This document shows positions 46,365 through 59,134 of a DNA stretch of 64,000 bases, piece after piece (the first letter of the stretch is position 1; every line of letters starts with the position of its first letter). The notes under the pieces are model-generated. The model did not search any database, was not told where the DNA came from, and was given only the letters and a program-made list of their open reading frames with translations. Source of the DNA: Nonomuraea roseoviolacea subsp. carminata (lineage in GTDB: Bacteria; Actinomycetota; Actinomycetes; Streptosporangiales; Streptosporangiaceae); NCBI RefSeq assembly GCF_024172185.1, contig NZ_JAMZEC010000001.1:4732001-4796000 (forward strand), in the 5' to 3' direction. Position numbers and translations under genes: made by a program.

Positions 46365-47303
46365 GTGCCGCTGATCCTCGTCACCAGCTCGCCCCGGGTC
46401 GCCCCGGGGCTGCTCAGCCACCAGGCGTGGCAGGCGCTGCGCTCCGGCCGCGTGCTCGCCGGCTCCGCGTCCCACCCCCAGCTCCCGTACCTCGCCGAGG
46501 CCGGGATCGAGGTGACGGTCGTCGAGCCCGACGCCGCCCGGCTGGCCCGCGAGGCCGTCGCGGACACCGTGGTGTGGCTGGCCGAGGACGACGAGGACTT
46601 CATGCGGGCGGTCGGGCACGCCGCGATCGCCCTGGACGAGCCGCCGGTCATCGAGGTCGTGCCCGGCTCCTACGACCTGCCGGGCGCCCGGGTGCTCGAC
46701 CTCGTCGCCGTGATGGACCGGCTGCGGACCGAGTGCCCCTGGGACCGCAAGCAGACCCACGAGTCGCTGGTGCCCTACCTGCTCGAAGAGGCCTACGAGG
46801 TGCTGGAGACCATCGAGCAGGGCGACCACGCGGCGCTGCGCGAGGAGCTGGGCGACCTGCTGCTCCAGGTGGTGTTCCACGCGCGGGTGGCCGAGGGCTT
46901 CGACGTGGACGACGTGGCCGCCGGCATCGTCGAGAAGCTCGTGCGGCGGCATCCGCACGTCTTCGGCGCGGTGCGGGCCGACAGCGCCGACGAGGTCAAC
47001 GACAACTGGGAGGCCATCAAGGCCGCCGAGCGGGCCGCCAGGGGCGAGGAGCCGTCCGTGCTGGACGGGGTGCCGCTGGGCCAGCCGGCGCTGTCGCTCG
47101 CGGCCCAGCTCCTGCGGCGCGCCGGGCGCGGGGGCGCACCGGACGCGCTGGCCGCGGGGATCGGCCAGGGCCTCGGGCACGAGCTGTTCGACCTGGTACG
47201 GCGGGCGCAGGCGGCCGGGGCGGACCCCGAGGCGGAGCTGCGCGCGGCGGCCCGCGCCTACCGCGACCGGGTGCTCACCTGGGAGTCCTCTTCTCCGTCC
47301 TGA
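46365..47303 (+). CDS. mazG: Nucleoside triphosphate pyrophosphohydrolase MazG
   Basis: Hydrolyses (d)NTPs, including damaged ones, to monophosphates. The MazG core is LRTECPWDRKQTHESLVPYLLEEAYEVLETI followed by REELGDLLLQVVFHARVA with the Glu/Asp metal ligands, then FDVDDVAAGIVEKLVRRHPHVFG. An N-terminal extension of ~110 residues is usual in actinobacteria. Starts 3 bp after the lipoprotein stop. Its stop codon lies in a 14-bp duplication. Confidence 0.94.
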   Translation: MPLILVTSSPRVAPGLLSHQAWQALRSGRVLAGSASHPQLPYLAEAGIEVTVVEPDAARLAREAVADTVVWLAEDDEDFMRAVGHAAIALDEPPVIEVVPGSYDLPGARVLDLVAVMDRLRTECPWDRKQTHESLVPYLLEEAYEVLETIEQGDHAALREELGDLLLQVVFHARVAEGFDVDDVAAGIVEKLVRRHPHVFGAVRADSADEVNDNWEAIKAAERAARGEEPSVLDGVPLGQPALSLAAQLLRRAGRGGAPDALAAGIGQGLGHELFDLVRRAQAAGADPEAELRAAARAYRDRVLTWESSSPS

Positions 47304-47321
47304 CGCTTCCGTCCTGACGCG
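47294..47321. repeat. 14-bp duplication with the mazG stop codon
   Basis: TCCGTCCTGACGC plus one base occurs twice in a row; the first copy contains the mazG TGA. Confidence 0.75.
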
Positions 47322-47407
47322 CTGCGCCGCCCGCCCGGATCGGCTGATCCGGTGGCGCCGGGTGGCGGTGAAATGTCAGGATCACGGGGTTACGGGGGTG
47401 ATCAAGC

Positions 47408-51066
<3,659 letters not shown>

Positions 51067-51100
51067 TTTCGGGTACGGTCCCCGCGGCCGCCGATCGACC

Positions 51101-51122
51101 GCGGGCCCGTTCCCGGGCCCGC
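51101..51122 (+). terminator. Hairpin after eno
   Basis: GCGGGCCCG pairs perfectly with CGGGCCCGC over a TTCC loop. No U-tract. It lies between eno and the FtsB-like gene. Confidence 0.6.
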
Positions 51123-51148
51123 CACGCGGGCTCGATGTGAGGGGGAGC

Positions 51149-51571
51149 ATGGCCAGGAGACCGCAGCTGACCGGCCGGGCCGCCATTCTCGCGGTCGTGG
51201 TGTGCGCGATCGCGATGAGCCTCGCCTACCCTGTGCGCGAGTACATCGCCCAGCGCCGCGCCATCGCGGCGCTGCAGGCGGAGAAGGCGCGGGTCGAGGC
51301 CGACCGGCGGACGCTGGAGGCGCGGGTGCAGCAGATCCGCGACCCCAACTGGATCAAGCGTACGGCCAAGGAGCGGCTGCACTACTGCGGCGCCGGCGAG
51401 AAGTGCTACGTGGTGATGGACGCCGACGAGGGCAGGACGCCCGCGACGGTGAAGCAGCCCGCCGCGCCGCCGCCGTGGTACCAGACGCTCTGGCGGTCGG
51501 TGGAGGCCGCCGACTCGGGCAAGGGTCACCAGGTGGGCGCAGGGGAGAAGGAGAGCGTTGGAAAGCCCTGA
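51149..51571 (+). CDS. FtsB/DivIC-family septum protein
   Basis: Short N-terminal cytoplasmic part, one membrane helix (AAILAVVVCAIAMSLAYPV), a coiled coil (AIAALQAEKARVEADRRTLEARVQQI) and the conserved DPNWIKRTAKERLHYCGAGE. 140 residues. DivIC/FtsB forms a complex with FtsL and FtsQ in cell division. The place after eno matches the Rv1024 position in mycobacteria. Overlaps the next gene by 14 bp. Confidence 0.88.
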   Translation: MARRPQLTGRAAILAVVVCAIAMSLAYPVREYIAQRRAIAALQAEKARVEADRRTLEARVQQIRDPNWIKRTAKERLHYCGAGEKCYVVMDADEGRTPATVKQPAAPPPWYQTLWRSVEAADSGKGHQVGAGEKESVGKP

Positions 51572-52082
51572 GAACGAGGCCGGCGAGGGCCGGGTCGCCG
51601 AGCGGGACGTGGAGGCGGTGCGCCGGCAGCTCGGCCGGCCGCCGCGGGGGCTGCGCGCGGTGGCGCACCGCTGCCCGTGCGGCAACCCCGACGTGGTCGA
51701 GACCGCGCCGCGCCTGCCGGACGGCTCGCCGTTCCCGACCCTGTACTACCTGACCTGCCCGCGGGCGGCCTCGGCGATCGGCACGCTGGAGGGCTCGGGC
51801 CTGATGCGGGAGATGCAGGCCAGGCTGGCCGACGACCCGGAGCTGGCCGCCGCCTACCAGGCCGCGCACGACGACTACGTCGCCAGGCGCGACAAGGCGG
51901 CCGAGGACGCGGGCATGGAACCGCTTCCTCGTGGCATGCAGAGCACGGGGGGCATGCCGCTGCGGGTCAAGTGCCTGCACGCGCTCGTCGCGCACGAGCT
52001 GGCGGTCCCCGGGAGCAACCCGTTCGGCAGGGAGGCGCTCGATGCCCTCCCCGACTGGTGGAGTGACGGACCATGCGTGTAG
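51558..52082 (+). CDS. DUF501 family protein
   Basis: Conserved actinobacterial family of unknown function found between the FtsB-like gene and ppx (Rv1025 position). Core: RQLGRPPRGLRAVAHRCPCGNPDVVETAPRL..GSPFPTLYYLTCPR, then MPLRVKCLHALVAHELAVPG near the end. The Cys-x-Cys and later Cys/His residues could bind a metal. TTG 51558 has GGAG 4 nt upstream. Overlaps both neighbours. Confidence 0.88.
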   Translation: MESPENEAGEGRVAERDVEAVRRQLGRPPRGLRAVAHRCPCGNPDVVETAPRLPDGSPFPTLYYLTCPRAASAIGTLEGSGLMREMQARLADDPELAAAYQAAHDDYVARRDKAAEDAGMEPLPRGMQSTGGMPLRVKCLHALVAHELAVPGSNPFGREALDALPDWWSDGPCV

Positions 52083-53017
52083 CCGCCGTCGACTGCGGCA
52101 CCAACTCCGTACGCCTGCTCATCGCGGACGTCTCCGACGACACGCTCACCGAGGTGGAGCGGCGGATGGAGATCGTACGCCTGGGGCAGGGCGTCGACCG
52201 GACCGGCCGGCTGGCCGCCGACGCGCTGGAGCGCACGTTCGGCGCGATGCGCGGATACCGCAAGCTGATCGACCAGCACGGGGCCGTGCGCACGAGGGTC
52301 GTGGCGACGAGCGCGACGCGTGACGCGGCCAACCGCGACGAGTTCGCGGCCGGGGTGCGCGAGATCTTCGGCGTGGACCCGGAGGTGGCGACCGGCTCGG
52401 AGGAGGCGGAGCTGTCGTTCACGGGCGCGACCAGGGGGCTGGTCCGGCTGTCGCCCGAGACCGAGCATCCGCAGGGGCCGATGCCGCCGTACCTCGTGGT
52501 GGACATCGGCGGCGGTTCGACCGAGTTCGTGCTCGGCTCGGCGCACGCGGAGGCGGCCCTGTCGGTCGACATCGGCTGCGTGCGGCTCACGGAGCGGCAC
52601 CTGCGCGACGCCGGCGACCCGCCGTCCGAGGCCGCGCTGGAGGCCGTGGCGGCCGACATCGAGGACGCGCTGGACAAGGTGACCGACGCGGTGCCGGTCG
52701 AGCGGGCGCACACGCTGGTGGGTCTGGCGGGCTCGGTCACGACGGTCGCGGGCATCGCCCTGGACCTCCCGGAGTACGACCCGGCCCGCATCCACCACGC
52801 GCGGATCGAGGCCGAGCAGATCTACGAGGTGACGCGGCGGCTGCTGGCGATGACCCATGGTGAGCGGGCGGCGATTCCGGTCATGCATCCCGGCCGGGTG
52901 GACGTCATCGGCGTGGGGGCGCTCATCCTGGACCGGATCGTGCGGCGTTTCGCGTTTTCGCAGGTCGTGGTCAGTGAACACGACATCTTGGATGGAATTG
53001 CCTGGTCCCTGATCTGA
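52073..53017 (+). CDS. ppx: Exopolyphosphatase, Ppx/GppA family
   Basis: Actin-like ASKHA phosphatase. N-terminal phosphate loop AVDCGTNSVRLLIAD, second loop VVDIGGGSTEFVLG and the adenosine-like motif GLAGSVTTVAG. The short form without extra domains, 314 residues, matches mycobacterial Ppx2 (Rv1026). Degrades polyphosphate or converts pppGpp to ppGpp. Overlaps DUF501 by 10 bp. Together with ppk it completes polyphosphate synthesis and breakdown in this window. Confidence 0.93.
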   Translation: MRVAAVDCGTNSVRLLIADVSDDTLTEVERRMEIVRLGQGVDRTGRLAADALERTFGAMRGYRKLIDQHGAVRTRVVATSATRDAANRDEFAAGVREIFGVDPEVATGSEEAELSFTGATRGLVRLSPETEHPQGPMPPYLVVDIGGGSTEFVLGSAHAEAALSVDIGCVRLTERHLRDAGDPPSEAALEAVAADIEDALDKVTDAVPVERAHTLVGLAGSVTTVAGIALDLPEYDPARIHHARIEAEQIYEVTRRLLAMTHGERAAIPVMHPGRVDVIGVGALILDRIVRRFAFSQVVVSEHDILDGIAWSLI

Positions 53018-53191
53018 AAACCCGGTAAATCCGGACATTTCATCTTCGCGTTCGTGTTGAGCGTGCAATCAGTTTTGTGCTTAGGTAAAGGGGCAAAACG
53101 GGGGCTTTGCCATATTGCTGTGCACAGGTGGTGCCGGCGTGGCGACCGTTCCCGAGCGCATCTTTTCCCTCACGGAATGGAGCACTCTCAC

Positions 53192-54649
53192 ATGAAGTCC
53201 TCTCCCTTAGCACGTAAGGCTGCGGCGTTCGGCGCCTCCGCCACCGTGCTGGCGGGCATGGTCGCGGCGCTGGTCGCCAGCCCGGCCCAGGCCGCCACCC
53301 CGGCCGCCGCTCCGGCTGCCGGCAAGGCGGCCCTGGCCGCCGCCGCGACCGCCACGAAGGCGCCCAAGGTCTCGATCTCCACGCCGAAGGCCTCCACGGG
53401 CGACTACGAGGGGTCCTGCCCCGTCAACGTGACCGTGTCCTCCAGGATCAAGGTCACCGTCGACGGCAAGACCACGCTGGCCTACCGCTGGCTCCACGGG
53501 GACGGCTCCAAGGGCAAGATCAAGACGGTCAAGCTCAAGGGCCACGGGGCCAAGTACGTCAAGGTCAGCGAGAAGCTGAAGTTCGAGGAGAACGTCAAGG
53601 GCTGGGAGGCCGTCCAGGTCCTCGGCCCGCGCAAGGCGGTCTCCAAGAAGGGCTACTTCTCGGTCAGCTGCCAGAAGCCGATCGTCATCGAGGAGGAGCA
53701 GGGCCCCGAGGTCTCGGCGCGCGTCTGGGCGAGCCCCAGCCGCTACGTCGGCACCTGCGCCACCTCCAGCGACAAGGTCGACTTCACCGGTGTCATCCGG
53801 GTCAGCGACCCGGCCTGGGTCCGGTACCGCTGGGTCCTGAACGGCCGCGTCGTCGACTACGGCAAGACCAAGGTCTACGACACCAAGCGGGTGGGCTTCG
53901 GCATCTCCCCGCGCGAGAGCCAGTCCGGCTACGCGCAGCTGGAGATCCTCGGTCCGGGCCGTGAGTCCTCCAACCGGGCCTACTACAAGGTCCTGTGCGA
54001 GGACGAGGCCCCGGCCACCCGGGTCTCGGCCACCAACCTGGTGACCGCCACCAACAACGACGGCTGCAAGGTCGGCGCCCACGCCACCGTGAGCTCGACC
54101 GGCCGCGCCCGTGTCGAGTACACGTGGTGGGTGAACGGCAAGGCCGTGGACAGCGGTTACGAGTACTTCTCCAACGGCGGTTCGCGGACCGTCTCGCTCG
54201 ACGACCGCGTGCTCTCCGGTGACGCGACCAAGGGCGGCAAGATCACGCTGACGGTGTCCGGCGCGGGCAGCCACGACTCGATCACGCAGTCGTACGCCGC
54301 CTGCCAGGCTCCCAAGCCCACCGTCTCGGTGTCGGCGGTCTCCCAGACCGGTCAGCGCAACGACATGTGCGCCGACAAGCGCGGCCCCGGCGTGGACTTC
54401 AAGGCCACCCTCACCAGCACGGGTCCCACCACCGTCAAGTACTACTGGCTGGTCAACGGCCAGAAGGACGGCGGCGACCTCACCCGTGAGGTGAACGGCA
54501 GCACCGACGTGACCTGGGGCGTCGGCGGCACGCACAGTGCCACCGAGACCAAGGGCAACATCGAGCTCGTCGTGGTGAGCCCGAACTCGGTCTCCTCGGG
54601 CAACGCCGCCTTCTCGGCGGTCTGCCCGAAGCCGGCGGCGACGAGCTGA
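53192..54649 (+). CDS. Secreted protein with four Ig-like repeats, unknown function
   Basis: ATG 53192 (GGAG 9 nt upstream) begins a signal peptide ending near SPAQAA. After an Ala-rich segment there are four similar ~100-residue units, each with a Cys near the start and end and a core of the form YxWxxNG: YRWLHGDG, YRWVLNGRV, YTWWVNGKA, YYWLVNGQK. This looks like a string of beta-sandwich (Ig-like) domains. No sorting signal or membrane segment at the C-terminus, so probably released or wall-bound by interaction. Followed by a strong terminator, so it is a single transcription unit. Function not recognised. Confidence 0.82.
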   Translation: MKSSPLARKAAAFGASATVLAGMVAALVASPAQAATPAAAPAAGKAALAAAATATKAPKVSISTPKASTGDYEGSCPVNVTVSSRIKVTVDGKTTLAYRWLHGDGSKGKIKTVKLKGHGAKYVKVSEKLKFEENVKGWEAVQVLGPRKAVSKKGYFSVSCQKPIVIEEEQGPEVSARVWASPSRYVGTCATSSDKVDFTGVIRVSDPAWVRYRWVLNGRVVDYGKTKVYDTKRVGFGISPRESQSGYAQLEILGPGRESSNRAYYKVLCEDEAPATRVSATNLVTATNNDGCKVGAHATVSSTGRARVEYTWWVNGKAVDSGYEYFSNGGSRTVSLDDRVLSGDATKGGKITLTVSGAGSHDSITQSYAACQAPKPTVSVSAVSQTGQRNDMCADKRGPGVDFKATLTSTGPTTVKYYWLVNGQKDGGDLTREVNGSTDVTWGVGGTHSATETKGNIELVVVSPNSVSSGNAAFSAVCPKPAATS

Positions 54650-54674
54650 ACGGCTCGGCACACCGGTTGACCTG

Positions 54675-54716
54675 AACCGGATGGCGTCCTCGTGACGCCA
54701 TCCGGTTTTCTCTTGT
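54675..54716 (+). terminator. Intrinsic terminator after the Ig-like protein gene
   Basis: Perfect 14-bp stem AACCGGATGGCGTC with loop CTCGT, followed by TTCTCTTGTT. The best rho-independent terminator in the window. Confidence 0.92.
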
Positions 54717-54752
54717 TGGCAGTACTACGCAAACCACAGTAGTGTGCGGTGC
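54716..54752 (+). promoter_or_regulatory. padR promoter with internal inverted repeat
   Basis: TTGGCA (54716-54721), 18 bp, TAGTGT (54740-54745); GTG 54753 follows 7 nt later, so the transcript is probably leaderless. ACTAC (54724-54728) and GTAGT (54739-54743) form an inverted repeat within the promoter, suited to autorepression by PadR. Confidence 0.6.
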
Positions 54753-55079
54753 GTGGATAGCACCCAGCTCCTCAAGGGCGTCCTCGACCTGGCCGTCCTC
54801 GCGGTCTTGTCGGAGCGCGACGGCTACGGCTACGACGTCGTGCGCCGGCTGCGCGAGGCGGGCCTGGAGGAAGTGGGCGACGCCTCGGTCTACGGCACGC
54901 TCCGCAGGCTCTTCAAGGCGGGCGCGCTCAACTCCTACGTGGTGGCCTCCGACGAGGGGCCGCATCGCAAGTACTACGGGCTGAACGACACCGGCAGGCG
55001 CATGTACGCCTCCTACGCCGGGATCTGGGCCTCGTTCGCCGCCACCATGGCATCCCTGGTCAAGGAGGGACACGCATGA
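54753..55079 (+). CDS. PadR-family transcriptional regulator
   Basis: Short PadR regulator (108 residues): LLKGVLDLAVLAVLSERDGYGYDVVRRLREAGL, then VYGTLRRLFKAGAL recognition helix and wing HRKYYGLNDTGRR. GTG 54753 is chosen on promoter spacing; GTG 54744 is in frame. Its ATGA overlaps the following HAAS-domain gene, a common PadR partnership in which the regulator controls the membrane protein. Confidence 0.9.
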   Translation: MDSTQLLKGVLDLAVLAVLSERDGYGYDVVRRLREAGLEEVGDASVYGTLRRLFKAGALNSYVVASDEGPHRKYYGLNDTGRRMYASYAGIWASFAATMASLVKEGHA

Positions 55080-56056
55080 CAAGCATCGCAGCGTACGCGC
55101 AGGCCGTACGGGATGCCCTGGTCGATCACCCGGACCGGGAGGAACTGCTGGAGGACCTGGACGACCACCTGGCGGAGATCGCGGCCGAGTCGGACGTCCC
55201 GCTGGAGGAGCGGCTGGGCCCGCCGGCCGCCTACGCGGAGGAGCTCGCGGCCGCCTACGGGGGCCGGCCGGCGGGCCGCCAGAGGCGTCGCCTGGAGTTG
55301 CGCAGGCGGCTGGGCGACCTGCATGCCACGCTGCTGCGGCAGGCGCCCTACCGCGCTCTGGTGGGCTTCCTGCCGGAGTTACGGCCGGGCTGGTGGCTGC
55401 TGCGCGGCTACGTCCTCGCCCTGCTGGTGCTCAACCTCGCGGGCCGCGGCCACGACCACCTCGCTCCCGAGAACCCCGCCGAGTGGGTGGTGGTCGTCGC
55501 GTCCGTCTGCGCGTCGGTGTGGTTCGGCCGGCGGGGCCGCGACCGGGTGACGCGCCTGCTGGCCGTCGCCGTCAACATGGTGGCCGGGCTGGCGCTGTTC
55601 GGCGGCTTCGTGACCGCCGGGCACCTCGCCGGCGACCAGGAGGCCCTGCGGAACATCCAGGCGGATCCCCGCGTCATCATGGAGACCGCCTCGGGGGTGG
55701 ACGGCGAGGTCTACAACATCAAGCCGTACGCCAAGGACGGCACCCCGCTGACCGACGTCTACCTCTACGACCAGGACGGCAACCCGGTCATCACGCACCC
55801 CGAGAATCACGGCTACAGCGTCGACCGGTCCTGCGGCGAGGTCATACTCAACCGCTACCCCCTGCCGCTGATCACCGACGAGTACACCGTGGACGACTCC
55901 GGCGTCGCGCACTCGACCACCCCGTGCCCCACGACCTCGCCGGCCCCACCGATGCCGAGCGTGCCGCCCACGCAGCCGGAGGCGAGCGAGAGCGCCACGG
56001 TCACGCCGACCCCCACCAAGCCCGCCGCCACGCCCACGCCGAAGCGGTCCCGCTGA
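55076..56056 (+). CDS. HAAS-domain membrane protein
   Basis: N-terminal HAAS-like domain (HPDREELLEDLDDHLAEIAAESDVPLEERLG) followed by PAAYAEELAAAYG. Then three to four membrane helices (about residues 105-185). The C-terminal ~130 residues are outside, with a small folded part (TASGVDGEVYNIKPY..LYDQDGNPV) and a Pro/Thr tail. Function unknown; translationally coupled to padR. Such pairs often respond to envelope stress or antibiotics (family knowledge). Confidence 0.82.
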   Translation: MTSIAAYAQAVRDALVDHPDREELLEDLDDHLAEIAAESDVPLEERLGPPAAYAEELAAAYGGRPAGRQRRRLELRRRLGDLHATLLRQAPYRALVGFLPELRPGWWLLRGYVLALLVLNLAGRGHDHLAPENPAEWVVVVASVCASVWFGRRGRDRVTRLLAVAVNMVAGLALFGGFVTAGHLAGDQEALRNIQADPRVIMETASGVDGEVYNIKPYAKDGTPLTDVYLYDQDGNPVITHPENHGYSVDRSCGEVILNRYPLPLITDEYTVDDSGVAHSTTPCPTTSPAPPMPSVPPTQPEASESATVTPTPTKPAATPTPKRSR

Positions 56057-56074
56057 TCGGGCACCATCGGAGGC

Positions 56075-56869
56075 ATGAGCTTCGTACCTCCCGGCACCGG
56101 CTGGCCCGGCGACCCGGCGACCGCTGACACGCCGGTCGCCCAGGACCCCGCGGACGTGCGCCGCCTCGCCGCCTCCAGCAGCACCCTCGCGGAGCTCACG
56201 GCCCGGCAGTCCGTCTGCCGCGCCTGTCCCCGCCTGGTGGAGTGGCGCGAAGAGGTCGCCGAGGTGAGGCGGCGCGCGTTCGCGGACGAGACGTACTGGG
56301 GACGGCCGGTCCCCGGCTGGGGCGACGAGCGGCCGCGGATCCTCGTCACCGGGCTCGCCCCCGCCGCCCACGGCGGCAACCGGACCGGCCGCATCTTCAC
56401 CGGCGACCGCAGCGGCGACTGGCTGTTCGCCTCGCTGCACCGCTGCGGCCTGGCCGCCCAGGAGACGAGCACGCACGCGGCCGACGGGCAGCGGCTGATC
56501 GGCGCGCGGGTGGTGGCCTCGGTGCGGTGCGCGCCGCCCGCCAACAAGCCGGCCCCGGAGGAGAAGGCCGCCTGCTTCCCGTGGCTGACGCGGGAGATCG
56601 AGCTGACCGCGCCGTCCGTGCGGGTGATCGTGGCGCTCGGCGGCTACGCCTGGCAGGCCGGGTGGCCCGCGCTGAAGGAGGCGGGTTACACCCTGCCGCG
56701 GGTCAGGCCGCCGTTCGGCCACGCGGCGGAGGTCGCGATCGCGTACGAGGGGACGCCGGTGACGCTGCTCGGCTGCTACCACCCCAGCCAGCAGAACACG
56801 TTCACCGGCCGCGTGACCGCCCAGATGCTCGACGACGTCTTCCTGCGCGCCCGCGAGCTGTCGGTGTGA
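56075..56869 (+). CDS. Family 5 uracil-DNA glycosylase (UDGb)
   Basis: Base-excision repair enzyme that removes uracil and related bases. Fe-S cluster cysteines begin at [13 protein letters not shown]; motif 1 is [22 protein letters not shown], in which the usual polar catalytic residue is replaced by Ala as in UDGb; the motif HPSQQN lies near the end. 264 residues. GGAGG is directly before ATG 56075. Confidence 0.9.
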   Translation: MSFVPPGTGWPGDPATADTPVAQDPADVRRLAASSSTLAELTARQSVCRACPRLVEWREEVAEVRRRAFADETYWGRPVPGWGDERPRILVTGLAPAAHGGNRTGRIFTGDRSGDWLFASLHRCGLAAQETSTHAADGQRLIGARVVASVRCAPPANKPAPEEKAACFPWLTREIELTAPSVRVIVALGGYAWQAGWPALKEAGYTLPRVRPPFGHAAEVAIAYEGTPVTLLGCYHPSQQNTFTGRVTAQMLDDVFLRARELSV

Positions 56870-56961
56870 CGCGTTGCATTGCTCACGGATTGGAGTTTTC
56901 GGGCCACCCTGACATAGGCTTGTGAATGCTTTCACAAGCTCTTCGAGGGATGGGCCTCACG

Positions 56962-58278
56962 ATGAACAAGCACATCTTGATCGTCGGCGGTGGTTACGTC
57001 GGCCTGTACACCGCTCTGCGCCTCCAGCGCAAGCTCGGCCGCGAACTGCGCAACGGCGAGGCCAGCATCACGATCATCGACCCCCAGTCCTACATGACCT
57101 ACCAGCCGTTCCTGCCGGAGGCCGCGGCGGGCAACCTGTCGCCCCGGCACATGGTCGCCCCCCTGCGCCGGGTGCTGCCCAAGGTGCGGATCCTCAACGG
57201 CACGGTGACGGAGGTGGACCACGCCGCCCGCGTCGTCACCTTCCAGCCCGCCGAGGGCGAGGCGCGCAAGGTCTCCTACGACGTCATCGTGATGGCCGCC
57301 GGCTCCATCTCGCGGACGCTGCCGATCCCCGGGCTCACCGACATCGGCATCGGCTTCAAGACCGTCGGCGAGGCCATCGCGCTGCGCAACCGCGTCCTGC
57401 ACCTGCTCGACGTGGCCGAGTCCACCGACGACCCCGAGGTGCGCCGCCGGGCGCTCACCTTCGTCGTGGTCGGCGCCGGCTTCGCGGGCGTCGAGGCGCT
57501 GGCCGAGCTGGAGGACATGGCGAAGGACTCCACGCGCTACTACCGCAACCTCACCCCCGCCGACCTGCGCTGGGTGCTGGTCGAGGCCACCAACCGGGTG
57601 CTGCCCGAGGTCGGGCCCGAGATGGGCAAGTGGACGCTGGAGCAGCTGCGCGAGCGCGGCATGGAGGTCAAGCTCGACACGCGCCTGGAGTCGTGCGTCG
57701 GCGGCCACGTCGTGCTCTCCGACGGCTCGGAGTTCGAGGCCGACACCCTCGTCTGGACCGCCGGCGTCAAGCCGAGCGTGATCGTCAACTCCAGCGACCT
57801 GCCGCTCGACGAGCGCGGCCGGATCAAGACCACCGCCGCGCTGACCGTCGCCGGCACCCGTGACGCCTTCGCCGCCGGCGACGTCGCGGGAGTGCCCGAC
57901 GTGACCAACCCCGGTCAGTACTGCGCCCCCAACGCCCAGCACGCGGTGCGGCAGGCGAAGGTCCTCGCCGACAACATCATCCGCTATCTCCGCGGGGAGC
58001 AACTGGTCGACTACCGCCACAAGTATGTGGGATCGGTCGCCGGACTCGGCCTGCACCAGGGTGTGGCCAATGTCTACGGAGTGAAGCTTCGCGGATTCCC
58101 TGCGTGGTTCATGCACCGCACCTACCATCTGTCGCGGGTGCCGACGCTGAACCGCAAGGTCCGCGTCGTCGTCGACTGGACCCTGGCGTTGTTCTTCAAG
58201 CGGGAGACGATCTCGCTCGGCGAGGTCGAGCACCCGCGCGACGGATTCCGCGCCGCCGTCGCGACGATGCGTCACTGA
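56962..58278 (+). CDS. ndh: Type II NADH dehydrogenase (NDH-2)
   Basis: Single-subunit flavoprotein passing electrons from NADH to quinone without pumping protons. Two dinucleotide-binding motifs: HILIVGGGYVGLYTALRL (FAD) and FVVVGAGFAGVEALAEL (NADH). The FAD-contacting segment DAFAAGDVAGVPD and AQHAVRQAKVLADNI are typical. The C-terminal region FMHRTYHLSRVPTLNRK holds the membrane-anchoring helix. ATG 56962 chosen; ATG 56950 also in frame. 438 residues. Confidence 0.93.
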   Translation: MNKHILIVGGGYVGLYTALRLQRKLGRELRNGEASITIIDPQSYMTYQPFLPEAAAGNLSPRHMVAPLRRVLPKVRILNGTVTEVDHAARVVTFQPAEGEARKVSYDVIVMAAGSISRTLPIPGLTDIGIGFKTVGEAIALRNRVLHLLDVAESTDDPEVRRRALTFVVVGAGFAGVEALAELEDMAKDSTRYYRNLTPADLRWVLVEATNRVLPEVGPEMGKWTLEQLRERGMEVKLDTRLESCVGGHVVLSDGSEFEADTLVWTAGVKPSVIVNSSDLPLDERGRIKTTAALTVAGTRDAFAAGDVAGVPDVTNPGQYCAPNAQHAVRQAKVLADNIIRYLRGEQLVDYRHKYVGSVAGLGLHQGVANVYGVKLRGFPAWFMHRTYHLSRVPTLNRKVRVVVDWTLALFFKRETISLGEVEHPRDGFRAAVATMRH

Positions 58279-58293
58279 GCACACGTACGGCAG

Positions 58294-58319
58294 CGCCCCG
58301 GTGCCCTCGCACCGGGGCG
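58294..58319 (+). terminator. Hairpin after ndh
   Basis: CGCCCCGGTGC pairs perfectly with GCACCGGGGCG over a CCTC loop, 16 bp after the ndh stop. No strong U-tract. Confidence 0.7.
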
Positions 58320-58360
58320 TTCCGGCGCCCGCGTCCTGCCGAACGAAAGGGGATGCGCGG

Positions 58361-58873
58361 GTGGCGCTCTCAGCGGTGACCGTGCTCGGGATCGACCGGC
58401 CCGGAGTCATCGCCGCGGTCACCGGCTCGCTGGCCGAGTGCGGTGCCAACATCACCGATTCGACGATGACGCTGCTCGGCGGCCACATCGCGATGATGTT
58501 CCTGGTCTCCGGCGACCTCGACGCCGAGGAGATCGCCAAACGGCTGCGGGCCCACGACCTCGTGGTGACCGCGGCCGCCGTGGAGGCCCGCCGCCACTTC
58601 GGCTGCGCCTCCAACGGCCACGGCTACGTGCTGACCCTCCACGGCCCGGACCGGCCGGGCATCATCTCCGCCGTCAGCACCGTGCTCGCCGCCGTCGGCG
58701 GCAACATCACCGGCATGAGCACCCGCCTGACCGGGCACCTGTACGTGCTCATCGCCGACGTCGAACTGCCCCGGGCGGTCGACACCGGCGCGCTCGCGCG
58801 CGACCTCGCGGAGATCGGCTCCGGCCTCGACTCCGAGATCACCTTCCGTCCCGTCGAACCGGCCCGGTCGTGA
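58361..58873 (+). CDS. Tandem ACT-domain protein, GcvR-like
   Basis: Two ACT domains: VTVLGIDRPGVIAAVTGSLAECGANI and VLTLHGPDRPGIISAVSTVLAAVGGNI, each with the DRPGI amino-acid-binding turn. This arrangement is found in GcvR and in uncharacterised ACT regulators. Likely senses an amino acid such as glycine or serine. 170 residues. GTG 58361 has AAAGGGG 8 nt upstream; the frame extends upstream into the terminator hairpin, which argues against an earlier start. Confidence 0.85.
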   Translation: MALSAVTVLGIDRPGVIAAVTGSLAECGANITDSTMTLLGGHIAMMFLVSGDLDAEEIAKRLRAHDLVVTAAAVEARRHFGCASNGHGYVLTLHGPDRPGIISAVSTVLAAVGGNITGMSTRLTGHLYVLIADVELPRAVDTGALARDLAEIGSGLDSEITFRPVEPARS

Positions 58874-59065
58874 AAGGCGGGACCGGGAAGGCGGGCGGCA
58901 CCGGCCTTCGATGCCCTCACCTGCACTGCTTGCGAGGAACGAGAGATCCCGTCACCATCGAAGCCGATGCCTCCTTGGCCGGGGGTATTCCGCACTTACG
59001 GGACCATGCGATGGGGCTGCCCTTCCTGGACACAGTGCCAGGAGCCCTATCACTTCACAGCAGAC

Positions 59066-59128
59066 TTCACAGTTGTGACTCATGATGCGAAGTTGTGCTC
59101 AACGGAAGCATGGTCCGTTTCGTATGAT
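59066..59128 (+). promoter_or_regulatory. Candidate promoter region of the UAA tRNA
   Basis: TATGAT (59123-59128) is a good -10 box 6 bp before the tRNA. No clear -35 box. Upstream, TCACA-GT-TGTGA (59067-59078) is a short palindrome and CTTCACAG is repeated 12 bp apart (59053, 59065). The rest of 58874-59134 is gene-free with nothing recognised. Confidence 0.4.
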
Positions 59129-59134
59129 TGCGGC

